This document shows positions 16,756 to 25,383 of a DNA stretch of 38,427 nucleotides, piece after piece (the first letter of the stretch is position 1; each line of letters opens with the position of its first letter). The translations under genes and the position numbers were made by a program. This stretch comes from an uncultured Lachnospiraceae bacterium (GTDB lineage Bacteria > Bacillota > Clostridia > Lachnospirales > Lachnospiraceae), in contig CAJKGK010000027.1 in assembly GCA_905199445.1 (NCBI GenBank), positions 1 through 38,427 of the forward strand, given 5' to 3'. The notes under the pieces are model-generated. The model saw only the letters and a list, made by a program, of their open reading frames with translations, was not told the origin of the DNA and did not search any database.

Positions 16756-19700
16756 AAAAATCCATCGAATTCCGCTGGAGGCAGGCGATGTTCTTGAACT
16801 GAATATGGAAAATTTCGGGTCTGATGCCGCGGTATGGAAGATCACCGTTGTTTCTTTAATCGGCAGGGGAAGTACATGTCTGTCGTATATGGTCAGAGCT
16901 CATATGGGAAAAAATCATACCATTTCCATGGTTATGAAGGAATTTTATCCAAAACTTAAAGACGATTCTCAGGAAATTCTCCGCAGAGGCAAAAAGCTGA
17001 TTGTAAGTCAAGGGATCAGAGAAACATCTCAATATATAGAACTTCGGCAGTCCTTTGAAAAATCTTTTGAAATGCAGAATCGCCTGGCGGACAGCGATGC
17101 CATGGAAGTCATAGTAAAACCTTCAGGTATGGGAACTTACGGAGACAGTCTTTATATTTTAAGCAATAGCCATAAGGGCCATATATTATCGGAATATACC
17201 CCTGTTAATTTTGAAGAACGGCTGCATATGATTTATCGGTGCAGTGAGGCGGTTGGTTTGCTTCATGATCAGGGATATGTTTATCCCGATCTTAATCCTG
17301 GTAATATTCTTTGGATTGATTCAACTCAGACCGTGCGCTTTTTTGACATGGACAGCCTGATCGACTATAAACACCCCAAAAACATGGCGCAGATTCGTTA
17401 CACGCCGCCGTATGCGGCACCGGAATTGAAGGAACTTAAATCTAACAGGGATATGAAAATTTACAGCATTTTGGGGCCGGGAATGGATATTTACGTCCTG
17501 GGCATCATTTTTTTTCAGCTGCTTTTTGGAAGAATTCCAGAAGAAAACGATCTTACATCTCCAACGCTGCTTCAAAACCTGCTTAAACAGGTGGATGCGT
17601 GCTGTGAAAAAAGAAATGTCCGTGATCTGATCTGTCATATACTGAAAAAAACAATGGCACCTTTGCCGGATTGTACTCAGATGGGCAAAGCGGAACTTTT
17701 TTGCAGGTATGACAGTACACAGGTGTTGTGCGAAGATCTGAACCGACTCCAGAATATGGTGACATCCCAGAACTTTATATCCAAAAAAAGTTATGCCACA
17801 ACCAATTATATCATGAGCGTCTATAGATTTCTGGAAGAAAATCCGGTAACCGGATACATTAATTTGCTTAAACAGGAAAGAGTGCTGGATGTAACGATTG
17901 CCGGTACCCATCAGCTTCGTGAAGCTTTTTGCAAAGCTATTTTTTCCTGTGCCCAGCTGCCGGAAACAAAACTGTGTATACGCCTTGCTTCAACGGATGC
18001 AGTGGATTTTATGGAAAACCTTTTAAGGGAAAATCCAGAGCTTAAAAACGTGATCCGGATCCGTGAAAACGGAAAACAAAAAAATCTGAAGACGGACCCT
18101 GACCAGGTCTGGGAACGGCCTCTGGCGTTGTTTTTGGCAGATAATGTCACCGATGATGTGTCACTGGAACAGATTCTGTTAAAAAATCAGGCGGATGGAT
18201 GTCGATATTTTGTATTGGTTGATCCAGTATCTACAATCAACATTTCAATGGCCAAAGCACTGGATCGCCATAAGACTTCAGGCAGCAGTCTGCTGATTGG
18301 CTGTGGCTGTGAAAAAAATGAGCCTGTGAGACAGATGGCAGAGCCGATGCGCGATGATTTTAACTGCAATGACTTTTGGAAGCCATCATCAGGGACTGTT
18401 ATGGAGGCACTAAATACAAGAGCCAGATTTTGTTATGATGTGCAGGATTTCAAAACAAAGATTTACAGGCGGGGCCTGGATGTCCATGCGTTTTATACAA
18501 GAAGCCGTAATGAGCGGACATCCCATGAGGAAATTTCGGCCACTTACCGCAGCAGTCCCTATAACATGGAATCCTCCATGCGCTGTGCCCTGTCCATTGA
18601 TTATAAAGTAGCCTGGCTGGGCATTGATCTGTCCAGCAGTTATGTAGCCTGGAATTTTTACGAGATGGTTTTAGATCCAGGGCGAGGCCTGGCGATGGAA
18701 AATTTTAAACGATTGGCTGATGCTGAGCATCGAGGCTGGTGTGGTTTTATGATTATGAATGGCTGGAGGTCACCTTCTATTGAGGAAATCCGCAGCTATT
18801 GTTTTCAGAACGGACATGATTTCAAAAATAAGGAACAGCGGCTTCATGTTTGTCTTCGGGAGAGCAGGCCGGATTCCACACTTTCAGGATTCACTCCTGC
18901 CCAGTGGGACAGCCTCACCCTGGAAGAAATCCAGCAGTTTAACCATTTGGATGCCCTTGACCGGATGAGTCTGATTTTACATAAACTGGCCGGGGAAAAG
19001 CATTCAGAACAGGCGCAGACAGAATTTAATGCATATGTAGACTATAAGCTTATGGATGGGGATATTATCCGGGGGATTCCTTCAATTATTTCAAAAACCC
19101 CTGTAAGCCGTGTCATCCGTCTGGTTCCGGATCGGCCCCATCCCATCTGGAGAGATATCCTTTCAGCCCTGTATCTTGTTCCAAAAGAATTGATTCTTAT
19201 ACCTGAAAAAGACGGGCAGGACAATGTTGCAGATATTTGCAGAGGTTTTAAAGGCGTGGCAAAGATGAGAGGGATTGTAACAAAAGTTATTGTCCGGCCT
19301 CTGGGTTCTGTAAGAAAAGGCAATCGTCTTTCCATCATGGATGTGACGGATCTGAATGCCCTGGAGCTGTCAGAGATTCAATCCACACCCCTTGGACAAT
19401 TGCCTCAGGTTATGTTAAAGGCCTATTGCCTTACAGGACTTAACGGTTTTCCGGCAGCTGTCTATGCAAGAAAAATGCAGCTGTCTGCAGAAGAAATATT
19501 ATGGTTGTGCAGAGAAAACCGGGTTGAATGGCCAGAAAAAAAACAGTCGCTGCAGCCATTTTGGGAGCCGGAATCTGAAAACATGGTTCAGGATATGCAG
19601 ATTGTCAATGATCTGTGGGCGCTGTATGCCAATGGGAATCCCCTGATTTGGGATGCCATGGAAGTAGTGCTTAACCAGGCTTCAGGTGCAAAACATTGGC

Positions 19701-20629
19701 CTTTATACGTATCGTTGTCTTTAACGTCAGAGGACATGACTTCCTATGCGACAGAAAGTGTGACAAAAGCTGCACTTTGTCTTTGCGGATTGGATGATAT
19801 TTACAGACAGATGGAGACCAAAGGCTGGATCAGCGCGTGCAGGCTGCCTGAAAATGATGAAGAATTACCGGTTTTTTTTGAGGCACATCCGTGGGCAGCA
19901 GATCCATTGCTTACACTTACTGGTCAGGCTGCCAAAAATCCATTGCGTCATCATTTTTATCTTTATTCTGAAACAACGGATACGGGAGCTGCCACAAATC
20001 CAGATGGTAAACAAAACAGTGGTGAATATACCGAGCTTCTGGACAAGAGCCTGTATGTGGATGCTGTTCTTACAGGAGATAAGGCCGGCGAAATTGCCTG
20101 CTTATTGGATACACTTTTTAAAACCGGATGCAAACGACCTTACACTCAGAAAATTTTACAAAATCTGAAAATTCATCCTAAAAACAGTGAACTTTCAGTT
20201 TCTTTCAGATATGCATCTCAGACAATACAGTATTGTCTTGAAAATAAAAACCGTCTGTTTTTGTCGGTTGTTTATTTTATACTGCGGCAGCAGGGGATTT
20301 TTGAAGACCTTTGTACCGGTACAGGGCGATATCTGATACCAGGAAGTGATTGTGTAGATTTAACCGGTGTCCGCCAGATGCAGACATGGTTTATCATGGC
20401 CCGAATTGATTTTCCAGATATTGAATCACTGTTAAAGCTGGAGCTTTTTACAAAAACCCACGGTATTCAAAGCCGCACGCTTGTGGTATTTTCAGGTGTT
20501 AAAAAACTGTCCAAACAGGAGCTTTATACGATCAGTCTGCTTAAACTGCAAGGGATTAGATGCATAAACTGGGCTGATGGGGATATGGTAAAGTTAAGGG
20601 CAGCCTTTAATGATGATGAAATGGTATAA
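16748..20629 (+). CDS. Multidomain protein kinase with Rossmann-like, RyR-like and CARF/nuclease-like regions
   Basis: A 1293-residue protein. Residues 1-320 are a protein kinase: Gly loop LIGRGSTCLSYMV, Lys64 in VMKEFYP, catalytic YPDLNPGNIL (Asp181, Asn186), DMD in place of DFG (Asp200) and AAPE (224-226), so catalysis looks possible. Around 378-480 a Rossmann-like segment starts VLDVTIAGTHQLREAF. Around 650-760 a divergent RyR domain shows LADAEHRGW and MNGWRS, then FNHLDALDRM. About 780-875 resembles a CARF fold (VSRVIRLVPDRPH to LSIMDVTDLNALEL). The last 110 residues match the layout of DUF1887/Card1-type nucleases, but ECK is replaced by MAR (1217-1219), so nuclease activity is doubtful. 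No membrane segment is visible. The C-terminal assignments are inference. Confidence 0.8.
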   Translation: MDEKIHRIPLEAGDVLELNMENFGSDAAVWKITVVSLIGRGSTCLSYMVRAHMGKNHTISMVMKEFYPKLKDDSQEILRRGKKLIVSQGIRETSQYIELRQSFEKSFEMQNRLADSDAMEVIVKPSGMGTYGDSLYILSNSHKGHILSEYTPVNFEERLHMIYRCSEAVGLLHDQGYVYPDLNPGNILWIDSTQTVRFFDMDSLIDYKHPKNMAQIRYTPPYAAPELKELKSNRDMKIYSILGPGMDIYVLGIIFFQLLFGRIPEENDLTSPTLLQNLLKQVDACCEKRNVRDLICHILKKTMAPLPDCTQMGKAELFCRYDSTQVLCEDLNRLQNMVTSQNFISKKSYATTNYIMSVYRFLEENPVTGYINLLKQERVLDVTIAGTHQLREAFCKAIFSCAQLPETKLCIRLASTDAVDFMENLLRENPELKNVIRIRENGKQKNLKTDPDQVWERPLALFLADNVTDDVSLEQILLKNQADGCRYFVLVDPVSTINISMAKALDRHKTSGSSLLIGCGCEKNEPVRQMAEPMRDDFNCNDFWKPSSGTVMEALNTRARFCYDVQDFKTKIYRRGLDVHAFYTRSRNERTSHEEISATYRSSPYNMESSMRCALSIDYKVAWLGIDLSSSYVAWNFYEMVLDPGRGLAMENFKRLADAEHRGWCGFMIMNGWRSPSIEEIRSYCFQNGHDFKNKEQRLHVCLRESRPDSTLSGFTPAQWDSLTLEEIQQFNHLDALDRMSLILHKLAGEKHSEQAQTEFNAYVDYKLMDGDIIRGIPSIISKTPVSRVIRLVPDRPHPIWRDILSALYLVPKELILIPEKDGQDNVADICRGFKGVAKMRGIVTKVIVRPLGSVRKGNRLSIMDVTDLNALELSEIQSTPLGQLPQVMLKAYCLTGLNGFPAAVYARKMQLSAEEILWLCRENRVEWPEKKQSLQPFWEPESENMVQDMQIVNDLWALYANGNPLIWDAMEVVLNQASGAKHWPLYVSLSLTSEDMTSYATESVTKAALCLCGLDDIYRQMETKGWISACRLPENDEELPVFFEAHPWAADPLLTLTGQAAKNPLRHHFYLYSETTDTGAATNPDGKQNSGEYTELLDKSLYVDAVLTGDKAGEIACLLDTLFKTGCKRPYTQKILQNLKIHPKNSELSVSFRYASQTIQYCLENKNRLFLSVVYFILRQQGIFEDLCTGTGRYLIPGSDCVDLTGVRQMQTWFIMARIDFPDIESLLKLELFTKTHGIQSRTLVVFSGVKKLSKQELYTISLLKLQGIRCINWADGDMVKLRAAFNDDEMV

Positions 20630-20630
20630 T
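20622..20630 (+). promoter_or_regulatory. Possible extended -10 for the AraC gene
   Basis: TGGTATAAT overlaps the kinase stop codon, 38 bases before the AraC ATG. No -35 match is visible, so it would rely on the TG extension. Confidence 0.35.
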
Positions 20631-20667
20631 TCGGAGACATTCACAATATGTGTTTACAGGAGAAAAT

Positions 20668-21855
20668 ATGGATAAATTTTTTCAATATCTGGGCATACTG
20701 ACAGATATAGAATTCTTTCATCAAAAAGAAAATGGTTTTATCGACAGTGGCGCGGGACGCTGCAATCCGTTATGGCTCAGTCCGGAACTCAGAAAACAGC
20801 TGGTCAAAGCGGCTGACCGTCATCCGGATGTCCCTGCGGTCTGGTGTGATGCACAGATGATTTATTATATCTGTATATCGGACATGGTATCCGGCTATTA
20901 TTTTGGCGGCCCTATATGTACAGTTTACATGACTGCAGATGAAAAACAAAAATACTTAAAATCTTATTGGACTGATCCGAATCAGGATTTGATATCTAAG
21001 GCAGTGATTCCTAATCTGTCGCTGGAAAAAATTGCTGCCTTAGCCGGAATATTATTTGATAAGCTCCACGGCCGGGTGTGTTCTATAGATGGGATTTATA
21101 AGACTAATGGGATTCAAAAGGAATCTGCGGAGGCTTCAGAAATTTTTGTTTTGCAAAACCCTTCGGATGACGAAGCAAATGACAGACATCACACCTATCA
21201 GGAGGAGATGGAACTGCTTAACTGTGTCAGGGAAGGCCGTTTTGAAGACATTGAAGCTGTGAGCAGACGCATGAAAAACAAAGTGGGAAAAGTTGCCCAA
21301 AATCCGCTGAATCAGGAACGGACCATTGCCATATGTTCTGTGACCCTTGTTACAAGAGCCGCCATAGAAGGCGGTGTGCCTCCGGTATTGGCTTATCAGG
21401 TCAGTGATCTTTATATTAACCGCATTGACCAGTGTCAAAATATACGTGAGATTCAAAACTGTTACAGGGAAAATATTTATCTTTTTACCCATATGGTGAT
21501 GGATGAGCAAAGGAAAAAACAAACCTCCGGCTATGTGGAAAACTGCAAAAACTATATTCATAAAAATTATCAGCAAAATATAACCGTGGAAAGTGCAGCC
21601 GGATTTCTTGGAATCAGTTCCTCTTATCTGTCAAGGCTGTTTAAAAGGCAGACAGGGCAGACGGTTAAGAATTATCTTATGGCTTATCGGGTGGAGCAGG
21701 CGAAAAATTTATTGAAATATTCGGATGCCACACTGACCCAGATCAGTGATTACGTATGTTTTTATTCTCAAAGCCATTTCGGAAGTGTTTTTAGAAAATA
21801 TACAGGGATGACCCCCAGACAATTTCGTGAAAAATACAAACAGATAAAACAATAA
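20668..21855 (+). CDS. AraC family regulator with PocR-like sensory region
   Basis: A 395-residue regulator. The first 150 residues (DKFFQYLGILTDIEFFHQ, then NPLWLSPE and YYFGGPICTVYMT) look like the PocR-type or related ligand-sensing domain found ahead of AraC helix-turn-helix regions in Clostridia. A helical linker follows, then two helix-turn-helix units, the second ending FGSVFRKYTGMTPRQFREKY. The ATG at 20668 follows AGGAGA; the in-frame GTG at 20650 lacks one. It lies 38 bases after the kinase cluster and may regulate it or be a passenger read from the same transcript; the small gene that follows may be co-transcribed. Confidence 0.88.
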   Translation: MDKFFQYLGILTDIEFFHQKENGFIDSGAGRCNPLWLSPELRKQLVKAADRHPDVPAVWCDAQMIYYICISDMVSGYYFGGPICTVYMTADEKQKYLKSYWTDPNQDLISKAVIPNLSLEKIAALAGILFDKLHGRVCSIDGIYKTNGIQKESAEASEIFVLQNPSDDEANDRHHTYQEEMELLNCVREGRFEDIEAVSRRMKNKVGKVAQNPLNQERTIAICSVTLVTRAAIEGGVPPVLAYQVSDLYINRIDQCQNIREIQNCYRENIYLFTHMVMDEQRKKQTSGYVENCKNYIHKNYQQNITVESAAGFLGISSSYLSRLFKRQTGQTVKNYLMAYRVEQAKNLLKYSDATLTQISDYVCFYSQSHFGSVFRKYTGMTPRQFREKYKQIKQ

Positions 21856-21909
21856 AAAAACAGACAGTCACTACAATAAATAATTAAACAGGTAAAGGAA
21901 GCGACAGCA

Positions 21910-22527
21910 ATGGAGACAAAAGACCATATTTATCTTGCAGGACAATTAATAAGGCGAATGAAAAATAAGAGACGTTACAAACTGGCTTTCTGGGCCGGAA
22001 ATTTTCTGCCTGATTTTAATCCTCTGACATACCTGACACGGGATGTAGGGGATCGGATTGGAGGCCACAGTTTTATTCACAAGCATAAAATATTTGAGCG
22101 CATTTTGCTGTCCGAAGGTCGTAACACTGTTCTGTGGTGGTTTAGGGCCGGAAGAATGGTTCACTATCTGACAGATTCCTTTACAAGAGCCCATCATCGA
22201 ATCTTTGCCTATAGTGAAAAAGATCATGCGGCATATGAGAGAACCTTGCACCGTTATTTCAGACGCCATTTTAATGGACGAACATTGGATCGCCTGATGA
22301 ATCTTAAAAACAGACAGTTCGATGGTCCGGGGGATGGAAAAGCTTTGCTGATGTATATCGACCGTCAGCATGAACGCTATTTGAGTAAATCTATGGATAT
22401 CCAGGAAAATTATATTCAAAATGACTACAGATATATTATGACTGTTGCAGGAAGAATTTGCGGCGGACTGATTTCCCCTGAATCAATGATTTCAGGGGAG
22501 CGTTATTTCATCCATCGGAAGTTCTGA
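21910..22527 (+). CDS. Zinc-dependent phospholipase C family protein
   Basis: A 205-residue protein with the pattern of the zinc-dependent phospholipase C/S1-P1 fold: GNFLPDFNP near residue 32, GGHSFIHKH, and GRMVHYLTDSFTRAHH around residue 80-97, which supply His and Asp ligands. No signal peptide is visible, unlike secreted Clostridium phospholipases, so it is likely cytoplasmic and may be a distant relative with another ester substrate. AAAGGAAG precedes the ATG. It converges with the next AraC gene, and the two reading frames overlap by 36 bases at their 3' ends. Confidence 0.75.
   Translation: METKDHIYLAGQLIRRMKNKRRYKLAFWAGNFLPDFNPLTYLTRDVGDRIGGHSFIHKHKIFERILLSEGRNTVLWWFRAGRMVHYLTDSFTRAHHRIFAYSEKDHAAYERTLHRYFRRHFNGRTLDRLMNLKNRQFDGPGDGKALLMYIDRQHERYLSKSMDIQENYIQNDYRYIMTVAGRICGGLISPESMISGERYFIHRKF
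22475..22498. terminator. Hairpin at convergent gene ends
   Basis: CCCCTGAA (22475-22482) and TTCAGGGG (22491-22498) form a perfect 8-base stem with an 8-base loop where the phospholipase-like gene meets the minus-strand AraC gene. There is no T tract on either side, so termination is only probable. Confidence 0.45.
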
Positions 22528-23589
22528 ATTTTCATCTCGGGAAAGAAGGTCAAAACAGGTTTTCCTGTATTCATGGGGCGTCATATGAAATTGTTTTTTA
22601 AATTGCCTATAAAATTGGGAGGGATTGGAAAATCCCATGGATTCTGCAATTTCTTCCACAGTGTCGTCAGTCTGCAGCAGCAGATTGGCGGCTTTTTTCA
22701 TGTAAATATACGTACAGTAGGAAAGAAGGGTCATCCCCGTATTTTGACGGAAAAGGCGGTTTAGATAATCACAGTTATAGTGGAACTGTGTCTGTATATC
22801 TTCACGGGAAAGACGACCGGAGGATGATTCAATATATTGAATCACGTTATCCAAAAGCCCCTGGGTTTTGAGTGTGATAAAACGGCATTCATACTGGGCC
22901 GGATCTGCCAGGGCATGCATCAGTCGGCAGAACATCCCATAAATCATAAGCCAGGTACCGGGACACTGGGCCCTGAGTTCATTTTTCATCCCCAGAAGGA
23001 GCAGTGCGATGTCTTCCTGCGGATGAACGCCAGCGTCCTGATCACGAAAGCGAAATTCTAAAAAACTGGCTGGGCAGGCGGGATTTTCTGGCTGATTTTC
23101 GTTGAAAAAGGCAGCCAGTGGACGGCAGTGTTTCGGATAAAGAGGGGCACTGCTTTTTGGATATCGTTCCAGGAAAATATCTGTAATACAACAGTAAAGT
23201 ATAATAGAATCTGACTGCTGGATCTCTGCATGATGAATTTTTTGATTAAAAAGACAAACGTCACCTTCCTGGTAAGTGTATATACTGTCCTCAATTTGTA
23301 TCTGTATGGTTCCCTTTTGAATGTACATCAATTCGTAATAGTCATGATTGTGCATGATTGGTGTGTTGGAATTTTCATGCTTTTTAGGCGTAATACAAAG
23401 AGACAGCTGATGGCGGGTACTGCAAAAGTCGATTGTCACGCAGTCCGGCCTATGGGTATAAAGAGAAAATGATAAAGGGTTTTTTAGCTTTCTGCTGGAA
23501 CTGGCGTTGAGAGAAAGGATGACGCTGCTCAGTGTTTCCAAATCTACATTTTTGTCTAAAAGTTGTTCGATGTCTACATTTGTAATCAT
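22492..23589 (-). CDS. AraC family regulator of the sugar operon
   Basis: A 365-residue regulator, divergent from the sugar operon that it most likely controls. Around residues 75-135 a cupin domain is visible (MHNHDYYELMYIQKGTIQI, EGDVCLFNQKIHHAE), the expected binding site for a sugar inducer. The C-terminal 100 residues hold two helix-turn-helix motifs ending FYRQFKKQFHMTPHEYRK. The ATG at 23589 has TGGAG about nine bases upstream on its strand. Its last codons overlap the end of the phospholipase-like gene on the other strand by 36 bases. Confidence 0.9.
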   Translation of the reverse strand: MITNVDIEQLLDKNVDLETLSSVILSLNASSSRKLKNPLSFSLYTHRPDCVTIDFCSTRHQLSLCITPKKHENSNTPIMHNHDYYELMYIQKGTIQIQIEDSIYTYQEGDVCLFNQKIHHAEIQQSDSIILYCCITDIFLERYPKSSAPLYPKHCRPLAAFFNENQPENPACPASFLEFRFRDQDAGVHPQEDIALLLLGMKNELRAQCPGTWLMIYGMFCRLMHALADPAQYECRFITLKTQGLLDNVIQYIESSSGRLSREDIQTQFHYNCDYLNRLFRQNTGMTLLSYCTYIYMKKAANLLLQTDDTVEEIAESMGFSNPSQFYRQFKKQFHMTPHEYRKTCFDLLSRDENSELPMDEITLP

Positions 23590-23946
23590 ATTTTTTTCTC
23601 CAGGTCTGAAATTGCGATAATACCAAAAGGTCTAGTCGTTATACGGGATTGTGATAATGCATATAAATCTCTATAATTCAAAGTAACAACAGAGATAAAA
23701 TCAATAAATATTTACTAAAATTATAGCAGAAATATGAAAGAAATCAACAAGGGTTTTAGCAATAGAACGGATGGATACTTGTCGAAAAATCATATAAAAC
23801 AAAAAAGAGGAATTCACCTGAAAGGGGGCAGAAAAAAATCGGTGATGGGGGAAATGTTTATATGAGGAAACGACGCAAATATAAATTTTTCACAGAAAAA
23901 TCAATTTCTTATGGAAGAAGGCTTTTTAGCAGAAGGGAGAAAAACG
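23590..23946. promoter_or_regulatory. Divergent control region of the sugar operon
   Basis: 357 AT-rich bases between the AraC gene and the MFS gene. It contains the promoter listed at 23649-23677. No convincing catabolite-repression site or long repeat was found. The MFS ribosome binding site GGGAGA is at about 23936-23941. Confidence 0.5.
23649..23677 (+). promoter_or_regulatory. Candidate promoter of the sugar operon
   Basis: TTGTGA (23649-23654), a 17-base spacer and TATAAT (23672-23677). The -35 matches 4 of 6 consensus bases, as expected for an activator-dependent promoter. It implies a leader of about 260 bases before the MFS gene. Confidence 0.45.
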
Positions 23947-25317
23947 ATGAATGCTTCGCAGGAAAAAAAGAAAAAGGAGTTATCAAAATGGCAGGCCGTT
24001 GTCGCTAAAGGTACACCTTCGTACTATTTGGTTTTAATGATTGTGATTGTAGGTATGGTATATATTGTAGATGAATTGACAAGCAACATTACCAGTACCG
24101 TACAGTCGTCGGTTGTCAATGATTTTTATGTCAGCAAAGGCGTGGATTTTAATACTGGTTTGTCCAATTTGTCTTTGATGATGATGCCGGCTTCAGTGTT
24201 TTATTTCATATTGCCGTTTTATAAATCATTGGCTGACAGATTTGGAAGAAAGCCGTTTTTGATCTTAAATACACTGGGAATGGCAACCGGAATGGCTATC
24301 CTTTGGTTTTCACCGAATATTTATGCCTATGTTGCAGGCTGTATGATTATTCGATTCTTTATTCCCAATGATATACAGGTTATGTATATCATGGAAGCTG
24401 CACCGGAAAAACACAGAGCAAAATTATGTTCGATCACCAAAGCCTGTGGGTATGTAGGTGTTAGTTCCATTCCGCTGCTTCGTCTTGTGATGATGAACAA
24501 TGATGCCACAAAATGGCGCGAGATCTTTATTGTGCCGGTCATTGCAGGGATCGTGGTGGCTGTAATTTGTCTTGTGTTTATTAAAGAAACACCGGTATTT
24601 TTGAAACAGAGAATTGCAGCGCTTAAAACAGCTCTCGGAGAGGAAACCAATGAAGATGAAAAAACAGCTGCACCAAAGGGAAAGACAGGCGTATTTCATG
24701 CAATTAAATTTATTGCAACCCATAAACAGTTAAGATGGATTGCAATCAGTGCTTTTATTTTTGCTTGTTCGGTTTCAGTTACAGGGTATTATGAAGCGAT
24801 TATGACAACCGGTGGGATGGAAACAGCCGAGGTTACACAGGCGCTGTTTATTTTCCCGCTTATGAATGCACTGTTCACACTGATCGGTGGATTTTTATCC
24901 GACCGTCTCGGAAGAAAACGTTCTTTATCAATTTTGGCAATCATCAGTATGGTGATGCTGGCACTGTTTATTTTGTCAGCAGGTACAGGTATGAATCCTT
25001 ATGTTGTCGGCGGATTTTACGGCATATTTGTTGGATGCTTCTGGAGTGTCAGTGATCTTTTATACTTGATGCTGCCTGGTGAATCAACACCGACACATCT
25101 GCGTGCATCTGTACTGGGAACCATGTCCCTGGTTTTGTTTGCCGGATCAATGGCTTCTACACTGGTAATTTCTATTGCAATGCGTTTTGTTGATTCATTA
25201 GGACTGCTGTGTCTGGTTGTATGTGTGCCATTCCTTGTTTTGACACTTCTTCTCGTAATGTTTAAAGTAAGAGAAACAAAGGGTGTGGATATGGGAAAAG
25301 TTACAGGAGAAGAATAA
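23947..25317 (+). CDS. MFS transporter, probable sugar permease
   Basis: A 456-residue inner-membrane protein with about 12 hydrophobic segments. Major facilitator signatures are the loop-2/3 motif DRFGRKPFLI and its second-half counterpart GGFLSDRLGRKRSL. The position as first gene of a glycoside and sugar-catabolism operon suggests import of the oligosaccharide or glycoside that the downstream glycosidases cut. The ATG at 23947 follows GGGAG; the ATG at 23911 has no ribosome binding site. The hydrophilic middle loop (about residues 215-240) is longer than average and lysine-rich. The substrate is unknown. Confidence 0.88.
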   Translation: MNASQEKKKKELSKWQAVVAKGTPSYYLVLMIVIVGMVYIVDELTSNITSTVQSSVVNDFYVSKGVDFNTGLSNLSLMMMPASVFYFILPFYKSLADRFGRKPFLILNTLGMATGMAILWFSPNIYAYVAGCMIIRFFIPNDIQVMYIMEAAPEKHRAKLCSITKACGYVGVSSIPLLRLVMMNNDATKWREIFIVPVIAGIVVAVICLVFIKETPVFLKQRIAALKTALGEETNEDEKTAAPKGKTGVFHAIKFIATHKQLRWIAISAFIFACSVSVTGYYEAIMTTGGMETAEVTQALFIFPLMNALFTLIGGFLSDRLGRKRSLSILAIISMVMLALFILSAGTGMNPYVVGGFYGIFVGCFWSVSDLLYLMLPGESTPTHLRASVLGTMSLVLFAGSMASTLVISIAMRFVDSLGLLCLVVCVPFLVLTLLLVMFKVRETKGVDMGKVTGEE

Positions 25318-25383
25318 GTAAAAACGAGCGTAGAAACAGTAAAAATATTGGCGCAGCGACTAAACTTGGAAGAAGGTATTGGA

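Noticed and set aside
17321..17911. 196-codon open frame on the minus strand
   Set aside because: It is antisense to the kinase domain, whose motifs are intact; it has no recognised family.
6927..20629. Cluster as part of an integrative conjugative element
   Set aside because: Apart from the TraG-like ATPase there is no relaxase, VirB4, integrase or attachment-site repeat in the window.
20621..20630. ATGGTATAAT as a third copy of the palindromic element
   Set aside because: Only the ten-base arm matches; there is no GCAC hairpin or partner arm. It spans the last codons of the kinase gene and was kept only as a weak -10 candidate.
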